A DNA stretch of 63,730 nucleotides from Gracilaria vermiculophylla (taxonomy: Eukaryota > Rhodophyta > Florideophyceae > Gracilariales > Gracilariaceae), in NCBI GenBank assembly GCA_019155205.2, contig JAHNZQ020003146.1, positions 501,860 through 565,589 of the forward strand, read 5' to 3'. This document shows, piece after piece, positions 54,060-63,730 of the stretch (position 1 is the stretch's first letter; every line of letters starts with the position of its first letter). The notes under the pieces were generated by a model. That model saw only the letters and a program-made list of their open reading frames with translations, searched no databases and was not told where the DNA came from. Position numbers and translations under genes: made by a program.

Positions 54060-55281
54060 CTGAAAGGGGCGGGGCTGCTCGGCTCTGAAATTTTTTTTGC
54101 CAATGCTTTATGAAGTGAACTGGGCAAAGCCCAGTTGTTTCGTGTGTATGGGAAGGTATTCTTTTTTCGAGTAATGAAATTTTGCCGTTATTCTCGACAA
54201 GAAAACTTTCCCTTTTTATTTCAATTTTAAAGGTTTGCCAAGACCATTCATGAAACACCCAAAAAAAAGGGTTTTCGTGAAAACCATACCAAATTTTCTC
54301 AAAAATAAGAGTATTTTAGAGCTTATTTTTAGTGTTTTGGAGGCATCCGTATTGTAGCTTTTTATTACACGTAGAGGATCCCGCGCAGAAATAACTGAAT
54401 TTTAATTACTAGTTTGTCTCTGTCTGTAACCGTTTCAATAACGTTGGGTAGCCATATGATAGCCGGAAGTCTGTAATTGCATGTCAGAAAAATTGAAACT
54501 GACTTTGCTGAAAACCCAGATGTCACGCGCTGGCAGGGTTCGCAACTCACAATAATCCACCATTATATCCACGGCACATATCAAATCGTTCGGTATTTCA
54601 TTCACTGTATTAAAGACCTCCTTCCTATCGCACGACTGTCCCAAAGGCGTCAGAAACACCATCCGGGGCGCGCACCGTACAGTATGGCAAATCTCATCTG
54701 TCAGACGTGCGTCCCAATATTTTGTGTGGCGATTCTTTCCATCGTTGGGTCACAGCGACTCTCTTGGTATGCACTGGTAGGCAATGGCTCTCTTGTGCAT
54801 TGTAATTGGGAGTTTCTACATTCTTGCCAAGGCCGGCATCGCCATCGGTCGCTTCGTCATCTCCCCGGTCGCTTTCTTTGTCCTATGTACCCATCTGTTT
54901 TTTTATTTTGCTATCATCACGCCAGTCAAGCCTCTTGAGTGATACTTTTCCCAAGTTTAAACCCTGTCGGTCTCGCTGTACTTATCAGGAATCCAGTCAG
55001 TCTTTTCATCGTTTTTGTCTCGCTCCGTGCAGTACGCTGTTCTTTTTCGGGCCATTCGATTACCTGCGTCTTTTTTGCTGGAAAACGTTCGCTCCTTTCG
55101 GGTTTGGTCACCACAATTCGTGGTCCGTGTTCTTTCATCCGCTTTGCGTCCATTGGAAAACAGAGCTTAACCATGCGGACTCGCCCGCACTGGAACCTAA
55201 CACTGATTTGGTAGATGACGCGGTCACAAACGGCCGTGCATCGTCACCTCCAATTGGTCGTGAGCTCGGCCTCATGGCAAC
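54060..55281. other. Unassigned stretch left of chromo-5
   Basis: On the minus strand 54720-54435 is open and protein-like (WDARLTDEICHTV, MVFLTPLGQSCDRKEV, IMVDYCELRTLPARDIWVFS). 55174-54926 is open and hydrophilic. On the plus strand 54784-54942 would encode a short hydrophobic protein. None is recognised, and these may be fragments of one decayed gene. Confidence 0.3.
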
Positions 55282-55507
55282 TGCAACAGGGCATACTTGG
55301 ATGAAGAGCAACTGAGTGCGTCTGAACTTGTAATTAGGTATAGAGTACTATGGACTTTTAATTTGGCTCATGGTAAGGGTCGTGAAAGTATCACAAAAGC
55401 TAAATATAAGCGTGCTGTAAGTGAAAGAAGCACAGAGGAAGGAGGCATCGAACTGTCAGAGAGTAAAGTTTTCTACCCATCTCAGGGATTCGACTACCCT
55501 TGTTGCA
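55282..55507 (+). repeat. Chromo-5 5' LTR
   Basis: Starts TGCAACAGGGC and ends CCTTGTTGCA. It aligns with 59956-60184. A possible primer-binding site starts at 55509. Confidence 0.88.
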
Positions 55508-55639
55508 CTGGTAGCATCGCTAAAATTGAAGCTCAGAACGTCCCTGTATCGATCAACCTCAAGCCAAACAAACCGGAATGCAGCAGTGGAAAGCGCAATT
55601 TTCTCGTTGTCATCACTTGGCTCTACCAAGTGGAACAGC

Positions 55640-56345
55640 ACGTTGTTTTAATTCATGTCGTAAATGTCAACGTGGTGTTTTCCGATGCAAACCACATATC
55701 TTTTGCTACGAAACGTTTACCTGGTACAGCAGCAATTTGGTGGTATACGCTTTTGAAGGCGAATGAAGTCCTACAGTCATGGGATGGATTTGTTAAATCA
55801 CTCAGACGTGAATGTGTTCCTGAATATCACAAACGCTGAGCTAGATATTCTCTCAGAGCTTGCAAGCAGACCGGCAGTGTTGCAAACTACTTGTCTGACT
55901 TCCGCAATATGGGGCCCACCGTCCCGGATATGAGTGCACGTGAAAAGTGGGACAAGTTTGTCAGTGAACTTCAGTCCAAAATCCAACTCGAAGAGCGAAA
56001 TTCCAACTGTGATGAATTTGAGAAGGCCACCAAAATTGCAATGCGTGTGGAAACCGCCTTTGCAGGTGCCTCCCTCGATCAAAAAACCTCTAGCCTGGCT
56101 TCTGCCTCGACACCGACCGGCGCACCTGATCTTATACAAATCGACAACACCGAAGTACGTCGCTCAGAGCGTTCAAAGCAGCGATCCATCGATATTAGCA
56201 AAAACGCATGCTTTACGTGCCATAGATCCGGATGCCGCCCCAGGATTGATCGTGTTAGTGTGCAGCGCCACAGGATGGTATTGAATATTGAAACAGCTTT
56301 AGCTGCAGAAGAGGATGATGATAGTTCTGACAGCTCGAAAAACTA
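55640..56345 (+). pseudogene. Chromo-5 gag
   Basis: The frame contains GTAAIWWYTLLKANEVLQSWDGFVKSLRREC (in part), a standard retrotransposon gag block. After a TGA near 55838 it continues as GSVANYLSDFRNM and KWDKFVSELQSKIQ. The end has NACFTCHRSGCRP, a damaged zinc knuckle, and an acidic tail. At least one stop interrupts it. Confidence 0.78.
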
Positions 56346-56399
56346 GAGCGTTCTTTCGGAATTAATAAGAACACGTCGAAAGGACTTTTTTGTAATAAC

Positions 56400-56915
56400 G
56401 TGTCGCCCAACTCTGGGCGACAGAGCTCGAGGATTATTCCTTGTGTTCCTCAAATGGTAATGTCCGTCACATTCAATAAAATACCTGCACGAATACTCAA
56501 AGATGACGGATGTACCTATAATGTGATTTCAAAAGCATTCGCTGAAGCGCATAGAGATGAATTTGAATTCTGTCCGATTTTCATGGATGTTTGTCCCTCC
56601 AAGCAGAACTCTAGTGAGATTGCAGCAAAAATGATTGCTAATGGTACTCTTCGCAATGGTACCTACACGTGTGCAGCAAATTGGATTGTTGCTGATGCTC
56701 GTTATGATGTTCTCTTGGATATGCCGTGGCATGTGGACTGTAACCGGATAACAGAGTACCAGGCCCTTACTGTATCTTTGGACAGCCTTAAGCTCTCTGC
56801 AAAACCTGTGCCCCGTCGAGTAACACGCTTTGTCTTGTCTAGGGTGTCAAGGAGATTCGTCGTGCTCTCCGCTATCCCAGGTTGGGCGTGCTGTTCTCTC
56901 GAGTGGCTTAAGTGA
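56400..56915 (+). pseudogene. Chromo-5 aspartic protease
   Basis: The frame reads ARILKDDGCTYNVISKAF, where the active-site DTG is altered to DDG, and later YDVLLDMPWHVDC, the flap-distal block of chromoviral proteases (usually LLGMPW). One frame covers the domain without stops. Confidence 0.75.
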
Positions 56916-57059
56916 GCAATTCGGAATTTCATTGTGAGAGCCCATCTCAGCTCGATCCGAAAGCTGAACTTTTGAATGAAGACGATGAGCAGCTACATTT
57001 CAGACTACGTTAATATGAGGAGGTTTTTCAGATTGAGCTACCCTCTTGCCTCCCCCCCT

Positions 57060-57809
57060 TCTCGCGACGTAGATCATGCCTTTTAGTTGTTTCCGGGTTC
57101 AAAGCCACCTCATCGCGCCCCCTATCAGCTTTCCCTTGCCGAGCTACTGGCCGGTCGGGAATATGTTGACCAACTACTCAAGTCCGCAAAGATTAGGCCC
57201 AGCCGTTCCCCTTATGGGGCTCCACTGTTCGTTGTGAAGAAGCCAGGTCGCGACATGCATGGCGTTGTGAAATATGGAGCCCTAAATCGTATTACCAAAC
57301 GAAAGAACGCTCCGCTTCCTCGATTTGATGAAATGTTCGACCGCTTGGGTCAAGCCCGTTTCTTTTTAAAGCTGCAACTTAAGAAAGTGTTTCATCAGAT
57401 CCGACTCCGACCCTTCGATATCGAGAAAACAGCGTTTACCACAAATCATGGACATTTCGAGTATCTGCTCATGCCCAGGGGTCTTTGCAATAATCCTACG
57501 TCTTTCCAGTCTTTGATGAAGGGGGTTCTGCATGTTTATATCGACCGCTTCTTGGTCGTGTATATTGACGACATCCTCATGTACAGCCGAAGGCGTGAGA
57601 AGCATTTGAAACACATCCGCTCCGTTTTGGAGCGATTGCGCAAGCATTCGTTATATGTTTCACCGAAGAAGTGTTCCTTCATGGCATCTGAGACGGAATG
57701 TTTTGGCTTGGGGATCGGGCTTGAAGGGCTCTCCGCCTATCCAAGGAAGCCTGAGGTCGTTAGGAACTGGCCTCGACCTGTCAATGGTACTGAGCTCCGC
57801 AGTTTCTAG
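57060..57809 (+). pseudogene. Chromo-5 reverse transcriptase
   Basis: A nearly intact RT of about 240 codons: PPHRAPYQLS, VDQLLKSAKIRPSRSPYGAPLFVVKK, LPRFDEMFDRL, FEYLLMPRGLCNNPTSFQSLM and the active site VVYIDDILMYSR near 57555-57590, then LRKHSLYVSPKKCSF. It ends at a TAG at 57807 in the connection region. The catalytic Asp pair is kept. Confidence 0.88.
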
Positions 57810-58620
57810 AGGGTCGTTCAGATTCTTCGGCGCTTTATTCCGCAGTTCTTGTTGCGGGCTGCTCCACTCCCTGATCACACCATCAAGGGCTCTCGTATCC
57901 GCAATTATAATGAAGAGTGTGACCGAACCTTTCTGGAACTCAAAAGAGGCGCTTATCTCCACTCCAGTTCCTACTCCTCCAGATTTGTCAAATCCGTCTC
58001 GCCTTCACATCGATGATTTGGAGTTGGCGGTTGACGTTTCTCTCACTGCGTTTGACGATGGCAGTCACGATCGCGCTTTAGCATACATATCTCGAAAACT
58101 AACCTCTGCGGAGCGAAATTTAGCGGCGAATGAGCGAAAACTATTGGCGCTTGTGTTCGCCCTGCAGAGATTCCGTTATTATCTCGAAGGATCTACTTTT
58201 GATGCTTACACGGACAATCAAGTTGTTAAAAACTTTCTGACCAAGAAGTCGCTGAATTGCCGTAAGCCTCGCTGGCTGAATGTTTTGGCTACGTTCAATA
58301 TTCTCAAGGGGAGCTTGGTTAGCGGGAAGCTACATGTTCTTGGCGACTTTTTATCTCGTATCCCGGACCGTCCAGTGGTGCAGCAGATTCAGTGTGTGAC
58401 TCCCTCCTTTTCAGAGCTTGAAGAAGTCTTTTCAATGTATGAATATGACCAATTCTTCGGCTCGATAAATAAAGCGCTGGCAGACAATTGGCCTGCGGAC
58501 CCAACGCATCGTAAGCGGATTGAGCTCATGCTTCCTTCCTTTCCAAAGAAAAAATGGCGACTGCCGTACAAAGGAAAGCTTGCGTACCGTCATCCTGCCG
58601 TCGGAAAGTTTTGGAAATGA
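57810..58620 (+). pseudogene. Chromo-5 RNase H
   Basis: After a shift, the frame carries SAERNLAANERKLLALVFAL, FRYYLEGSTFDAYTDN and the closing LHVLGDFLSRIPD, the usual gypsy RNase H blocks. An acidic linker towards integrase follows. The usual TDH motif reads TDN. Confidence 0.8.
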
Positions 58621-59320
58621 TCCATGATTCCAAAGTAGCTGGTCATTTTGCATTTTCAAAAACTCTTGCAAGTTTGATTGAGTTTCATTGAAAGCAAAAG
58701 GCAAGGGACATGAAGCAATACTGTGATGGTTGCCGTACACGTCAACAACAGGAGGAGTTTCACGGACAGTTATCGAACGATCCCACCCCGCTTTTAGTCC
58801 CAACCCGTCGATGGGGTATTCTTGCCACTGACTTTATCGTCAAACTTCCAAAGACGGAACGTGGATACGATGCTATTACTACGTGGGTGGACAGGTTGTC
58901 ACGAAGAACTCGTTTTGTGGCTGGCAAAGAGCAGGATACGGCACCAGATGTGGCAAAGGCCTTCTTTACCCATATCTTTCCGCACCATGGTCTGCCCGAC
59001 TCGATTGTATCTGATCGCGATCCACGTTTTCTATCCCTCCTCTAGCGTTCGCTCATGGACTTGTACGCCGTGAAAACACGCATGTCTTCTTCCAGACATC
59101 CTCAAACGGATGGAGCTTTCAAAGTTGTGAATAGAATGGTTGAAAACTGAATCGGATGTTTTTGCTCCTTTGAGCAGACGGATTGGGATTGATTACTTCC
59201 AAGTGTTGAATTTGCCCACAACTCGGCTGTTTCCGAAGATACTGGGGTGTCTTCGTTTGAAGGCAACTTAGGATGGAAGCCAAAAGCTCTGTTGGACAGT
59301 TGGTTTTAAGCTACAATCCC
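58620..59320 (+). pseudogene. Chromo-5 integrase zinc finger and core
   Basis: The zinc finger reads KVAGHFAFSKTLASL with CDGCRTRQQQ. The core has WGILATDFIVKLPKTERGYDAI and GLPDSIVSDRDPRFLS (both catalytic Asp kept). The third block reads RHPQTDGAFKVVNRM, where Lys replaces the catalytic Glu. A TGA, a TAG at 59043 and other stops interrupt the frame. Confidence 0.82.
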
Positions 59321-59375
59321 TGTTGAACTTCTTTCTGATTTTCGAAATCGTCTACCAGCTGTTGCAGATGACGCA

Positions 59376-59870
59376 GTGTATGCTAATCAACTCGCAAGGG
59401 CTCGAGAAACCGCAGAAGCTATTGTTCATTTCAAAATGTCTACGTATGAAGTTGGTGATTGCATCTGGGTGTCCAGAAAATTGTGCAAAGATTCACAATC
59501 CAAGGCACAGGAGTCTTCTAAGTTATCGCCCCGCTGGTTTGGACCTTTCTGTGTTTTGGAGCTTATTGGAAAAAAAGCCGTCCGGTTCGACTTTCCCGCC
59601 CACGTTCGGACCTACCCCGTAGTTCATGTGTCTCACACTAAGCCACATCGTGTTCAACCTAGTGAAATTGCGCAGCAAACGCGCTGTACCCCTACTACAG
59701 TAGCAGCGTCGTCAAGAACAAATGTTTATACTATGAACCGCATTCTCGCACATCGAAAAACAGGAAGAAGTTATCAATGGCTTACGCTATTGGAAACTTT
59801 CAACACGCATGATGCTCATTGGCAACCCACAAAAGCTTTTGTGGATGAAGATGGCACGCTAACGAAATAA
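59376..59870 (+). pseudogene. Chromo-5 integrase GPY/F region and chromodomain
   Basis: Open for 164 codons. The GPY/F module is clear (KLSPRWFGPFCVLELIGKKA, PVVHVSHTKPHR). The chromodomain follows (YTMNRILAHRKTGRSYQW, DAHWQPTKAFVDEDGTL), keeping the ERIL-like and W.P blocks. In related elements this domain binds modified histones and guides insertion. Confidence 0.82.
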
Positions 59871-59955
59871 TTTTATGATTATATTGTCAAGAACAACCTT
59901 CTTACAATCTTGCAATGAAGCATTGACGTGGTCATCAGTGAGGCAGGGAGGACAA

Positions 59956-60184
59956 TGGAGCAACAGTTTTTAACTGGTTGAAGAGCAACTGAACGCGTCT
60001 GAACTTGTAAATGGGTGTAGAGTACTATGGACTTTTAATTGGGCTCATGGTAAAGGTCGTGAAAGTATCACAAAAGCTACATATAAGCGTGCTGGAAGAG
60101 AAAAAAGCACAGAGAAAAGAGGCATCGAACTGTCAGAGAGTAAAGTTTACTACCCATCTCAGGGAGTCTACTATCCTTGTTGCA
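59956..60184 (+). repeat. Chromo-5 3' LTR
   Basis: Preceded by a purine-rich tract, starts TGGAGCAACAG and ends TTGTTGCA, followed by GCAAC. Mate of 55282-55507 with moderate divergence. Confidence 0.86.
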
Positions 60185-60189
60185 GCAAC

Positions 60190-61250
60190 CGCTAGAAAAG
60201 CATTCCCACTGTCATGGCTGCGTGAGCAACCGCGCACTAATGGGCGTGCCAGGTTGGCGTCGGCGATCCAACTGGTGGTAATTGCCCTTTCGAATTTTCC
60301 TCGCGGCATAAAACGCGTACGTCGGAAGATCTCGCCCGCTGGCATCCCGTTTTTTCTTCAACACAAGTTGGTTTCTCGCCTGCATTTGGTTCAACCCGAA
60401 AACGGTTACTGCGCCACCTTCGGGTTTTATCGGAGGTTTTATCGGTCTGGATGAAAACATGAATAACCACATTAGGGTTGAACCGGACGCTGGGATTTTC
60501 AAGCGGCTACCGCGTTCGACCAACCGGTGTAGCATGGCCCTTATCGCGAGTTCGTGGCACCGAGCGGCACTTTGCTCTACACTTGGCTTCAGCCCATGTT
60601 GTGCTTCTTCTCTTCGTACCTGTAAGGTTCCTCTTGGTGACCACGATGTTCTACAGGCTACGACTAGTACTGTTTGGCATAGCGCTCTGGCTTCATCACT
60701 TTCTAGTCCGGTATCCTTGCCTCGTCCGGTGATCGGCTTTTGGGTGCTATTTCAGTCTTACGGCCTGTATGAAAGTGATCTGCCTACCAAAAACCCCAGC
60801 GGTGTTTGCCTCGGAAGTTGACTGACAAGTTTCGACGTGATCCAAGACCCACAGGATTTCCGTCGTCCTACCGTTCAGGTTTTTGTGACTTTCCAGCGAT
60901 GAGACTGTCAGTGCCATTCTCACTGCGCGAATCAACGAACGCCATACGCAACACCACTTGGTCGCTGGATCCTGACTCTGTCTGCTGCGTTCTATGCCAG
61001 ACGGCGCCACAGTTCTTTCGTCAAAGTGATTCCCTCAATGGCACCTTCCGACTTGGAGTACTTCTGGGGACCTCACTAAGGGCAGTTTTTCCACCGTTTG
61101 GATCCGATGCTGCACCACATAGATCCATCCAACAGTATCCACCGTACTATGTCCCAGATGGTTTGATTTGATTGTCTGTTGCACACCATTTGGTTTATGG
61201 ATCGAGAGCGCCGGGCTGGACACACAGCCGATGCAACGCCACTGATACAC
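60190..61250. other. Unassigned stretch between chromo-5 and chromo-4
   Basis: The minus-strand frames here (60747-61010, 61035-61250) follow the chromo-4 gag and may be its badly decayed end or pre-protease part, but no protease, RT or zinc knuckle is clear. The left boundary of chromo-4 is unresolved. Confidence 0.35.
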
Positions 61251-63138
61251 TGACGTGTAGGAGACGAGTTTTTCCTCGTCGTAGAAGTTGCTCCCTGAGA
61301 TTAGGCTTAAGTGAGAGCAAGGGCCTTTTGCTCTCTAATGAGCTTGAGCTTGTCGACCTCCTCTGAGATGTTGGAATAGAACGTCGGTGCGGATGCGCCA
61401 CGGGTCCTTGAGGCCGCCGGTTTGTCCGAAAGTGGAGCGTGGCTGCGACGAGCGGCATGGTGGATATCCCCAAAGGATTCCACAAAACGTGTTAACTCCG
61501 TATAGGTGGTCTTTGGTGCGTTGTCAGGTGATTACGCACCCTCGCGCAGATCGAGGGAAGGAGTCCCACGACAAACAGGGATTTCAACCGGTGTTCGCAG
61601 TACACGTTTCCGCACCGTAGGGCCTTCGTCCACAACTTCTGTGAGTACTCCGTCTCGGTCATTCCCGTGTTCTGCCTATAACAGGAGACTTCAACGTCGG
61701 CATCGGCTATCACTTTGTCCGCTGCGTACCTTTTGAAGAGGAAGTTCACCACCTCGGGGTACGTCGTCAAGATCTCCGTTCCAGGATCATCTACGATGGT
61801 GCTCTCCCCCGTGAGGCCCAGCTGCACCAGCGAGTGCACTTGGCCTGTGAGGTAGACCTGAAAGCACCATACCGCGGCACCTTTAAGGACATCATTGGTA
61901 TTACACGCTTAACGGAAGCATGTGAGAAAACGCAACAACGAGATAGGATCTTCGCATGAGAAGCAGTGCTTTTTCATTCGAATATCCATGCGGCGCTGGA
62001 TCTTCGTGATTCGTGTAGCGACCGACGCGTCGAAAAGAGTGGAGCGATGATTCAACCTGTAGGTGTTACAATCCACCACATTGATGGAGAGATCGTTAAG
62101 CGAGACGACCTTCCTGACCCTTCTACGTTTCTCCATGGCAGTGATACTGTCCTCCAAGCTGGAGTTATTTACGGGTTCAGAGTATGAGATTCTCTCCAAG
62201 TTAGTTTCTCGCTTTCTGCTTTTCTCTGCCCGTTGCTTTTGGCTTCTTTCCTGTAGGTTGTCTGGATTCCTTAAGATATCCCTGCTATCGCGGTTCACTC
62301 GAAGAGTATCCTGTCTTTATCTCCTTGTGTGAACTACTTCGCGGCCGGTGTCTTGTCCTCTTCCGTGAAGCGATAGGTCCAGGCGGTGCATAGCAATACT
62401 CCTGAGGTGTTCCTGTTACCCTACAGCAGTATCCTTTCCTTCTCTAGCGTATGAAGCGGCAGTGCCCTGTTTTTCTCTGCCCGAGGTCACCGTAGTTGTT
62501 GATAGAGGGAACCTCTCCTATACGGAAGAATGACTTTGAAATTTCGCTTCGGGTGGCACCTGCGCGGTTCGGGAACGAACCTCCACATAGATAACATCTG
62601 AGATCTCTTCGAGAGAGGGGTCCGAGTCTGGCAAAGTACCTACAGCACGGTTAGCGCTCTCCATTGCGAACTCCTCTACAAGGACATGAGGGCGCGCTCC
62701 GAAATGCGCCTTGACACCTGCAGGAATTCTTTTAACCAGCTCCTGTGAGAGCCAATCCGTAAAACGCGGTGCTAGATACTCCAGAAGGGAGTTAACCTCC
62801 GGGTGTTACCGTCCCTGCAGCTCCTGGAGTGGCGTCTACGATGCCATGTGCGGTTAGGCAACCTCCACATCGGCGTTCTCCAGAGGTGTCGCGAGGGATT
62901 CCATTTGCCTCCAATCGTTTACTCTCCTAAGGCGATTCTTAAAACGCTCCACCGCAGAGCCAGGATTCCTAAGGAGACCTTAAGGAACCTCCAGCCTGGC
63001 GGTCGTCTTCTGGGGAGCGCTGCGCGTATTGCGCCCACCGACAGAATCGGTTGCTTGAGGGTCCTGTTCGCGGGTTTCCATTGGGGGTCCTGAAGGGTCC
63101 ATATCGGAGGAGGTCGGGGATGATTTTATTCTACTCAT
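61250..63138 (-). pseudogene. Chromo-4 gag
   Basis: The minus strand opens with a Met at 63138, about 120 bp inside the 5' LTR, with an acidic Ser/Pro-rich head. After several stops a charged region follows, then the gag core at 62300-61490: NVVDCNTYRLNHR, TKIQRRMDIRMKKHCFS, VQLGLTGESTIVDDPG, FLFKRYAADKVIADADVEVS, YSQKLWTKALRCG and LLPSICARVRNHL. The C-terminal part (SEEVDKLKLIREQKALAL) looks helical. It is the best-preserved gag of this family here and matches chromo-2 at 22919-23780. Stops and a shift near 61840-61910 break it. Confidence 0.72.
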
Positions 63139-63257
63139 GAATTCTCTTAAGGAAGAATGATACTGTTGGGTTCCGATCGTTGCAAACTAGAAACGCTATT
63201 CTATCTTGACTCTGGCAATTACTTTGGGAAACGGAAATTCTAAGTCGGGAGACCAGT

Positions 63258-63603
63258 TGTGGCACCGTTAGTTCTCCTTTCAAGGTGGTAGTGCACAACG
63301 TCCGTGAGGAGTTTTTGTTGACTTCAAAGCTGTGAGTTCCTAAATCTGGTCTCCAGTAATCGCTGTCACGAGCCGACGGAATCCTGAAAGGGGATCCGCA
63401 AACACCATGCAGAGAGATAGGCTCACTGGGCTGAAAATGCTTCTACAGGCGCTGCTACGAGGCGACCTGGGGTTCGGCGACATTAAAACCTGAGGATGTT
63501 CGACGAGAGTCTCCAACCGAAAAAATAGACGTAGACTCAAGGGTGCATGGTTTACTTCTCCAGAGGTGGAGCTCGACCGGCAGATCAAGTATCAAGTCGA
63601 TAG
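63258..63603 (-). repeat. Chromo-4 5' LTR, interrupted
   Basis: The inner 346 bp of a family LTR in minus orientation (plus strand starts TGTGGCACCGTTAG). It breaks at 63603, where another LTR of the same family begins in the opposite orientation. Just inside, the minus strand reads TGGTCTCCCGACTTAG, a possible primer-binding site. Confidence 0.72.
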
Positions 63604-63730
63604 TGTAGTACAGTGGCTCCTACGGAATTATGGTGGTTTGGCCGTAAGGTATAATATTCCTAAGGAGGGTTCGTAATTTATTAGATGGGCCACGTGGTGC
63701 ATAATATTGCCCGCGTGCGCTACAGTATCC
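63604..63730 (+). repeat. Partial LTR nested in the chromo-4 LTR
   Basis: Starts TGTAGTACAGTGGCTCC and runs to the window end, 127 bp. It is the inverse of bases 1-127 with 4 mismatches. The candidate target duplication on this side is GATAG. Confidence 0.82.

Larger units (their letters stand above)
55282..60184 (+). mobile_element. Chromo-5: full-length chromodomain Ty3/gypsy element
   Basis: A complete element of 4903 bp. LTRs of 226 and 229 bp begin TG and end TGTTGCA, forming inverted ends TGCAACA/TGTTGCA in the left copy. GCAAC flanks both sides (55277-55281 and 60185-60189). A primer-binding site (TGGTAGCATCGC) follows the left LTR and a purine-rich tract (AGGCAGGGAGGACAA) precedes the right one. 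The gag-protease-RT-RNase H-integrase-chromodomain order fits a chromovirus. Several stops and shifts make it non-autonomous. It is only distantly related to chromo-1/2/4 and has no antisense ORF. Confidence 0.92.

Overview
The window is nuclear DNA of a eukaryote, most likely a red alga of the florideophyte type (compatible with Chondrus crispus). The reasons are a compact island of apparently intronless genes that includes a plastid triose-phosphate translocator with a transit peptide, a COP1-type RING/WD40 ubiquitin ligase and a secreted GH16 glycosyl hydrolase, all set in a sea of decayed Ty1/copia and chromodomain Ty3/gypsy elements. The species is inferred from gene content and was not tested.

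Layout. 1-23.8 kb is a pile of nested LTR retrotransposons: the 3' part of a copia element (copia-1), a plus-strand chromovirus (chromo-1, about 1.9-8.6 kb), and a minus-strand chromovirus of the same family (chromo-2, 10.9 to about 23.8 kb). Chromo-2 carries a whole second copia element (copia-2, 16065-20587) in its integrase and two further LTRs, one in its RT (21622-22174) and one in an antisense reading region (12774-13328). 24-30.5 kb is mostly AT-rich and gene-free, with an inverted duplication of a short coding segment at 27.1-27.5 kb.

30.5-40.3 kb is the gene island. It holds a fusion of a well-conserved soluble inorganic pyrophosphatase with a fructose-1,6-bisphosphatase-like domain that has lost its metal site (minus), a CblD/MMADHC-like cobalamin-trafficking protein (minus) whose reading frame overlaps the fusion's ATG, the plastid TPT (plus, divergent from the CblD gene across about 240 bp), COP1 (minus) and a GH16 enzyme (minus).

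40.4-55.2 kb is gene-poor. It contains a two-copy repeat whose second copy is split by a solo LTR with a 5-bp target duplication, a 12-bp minisatellite, a decayed internally deleted copy of the RNA polymerase III largest subunit, and a broken membrane-protein gene. 55282-60184 is a full-length chromovirus (chromo-5) with both LTRs and a perfect GCAAC target duplication. 61.2-63.6 kb is the gag end of another element of the chromo-1/2 family (chromo-4). The window starts and ends in inverted 127-bp pieces of the same LTR, suggesting the sequence was cut at a repeat.

Two points stand out. One is the pyrophosphatase/pseudo-FBPase fusion. The other is a conserved antisense reading region between pol and the 3' LTR in both chromo-1 and chromo-2. 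I found no CRISPR array and no convincing tRNA or rRNA gene.
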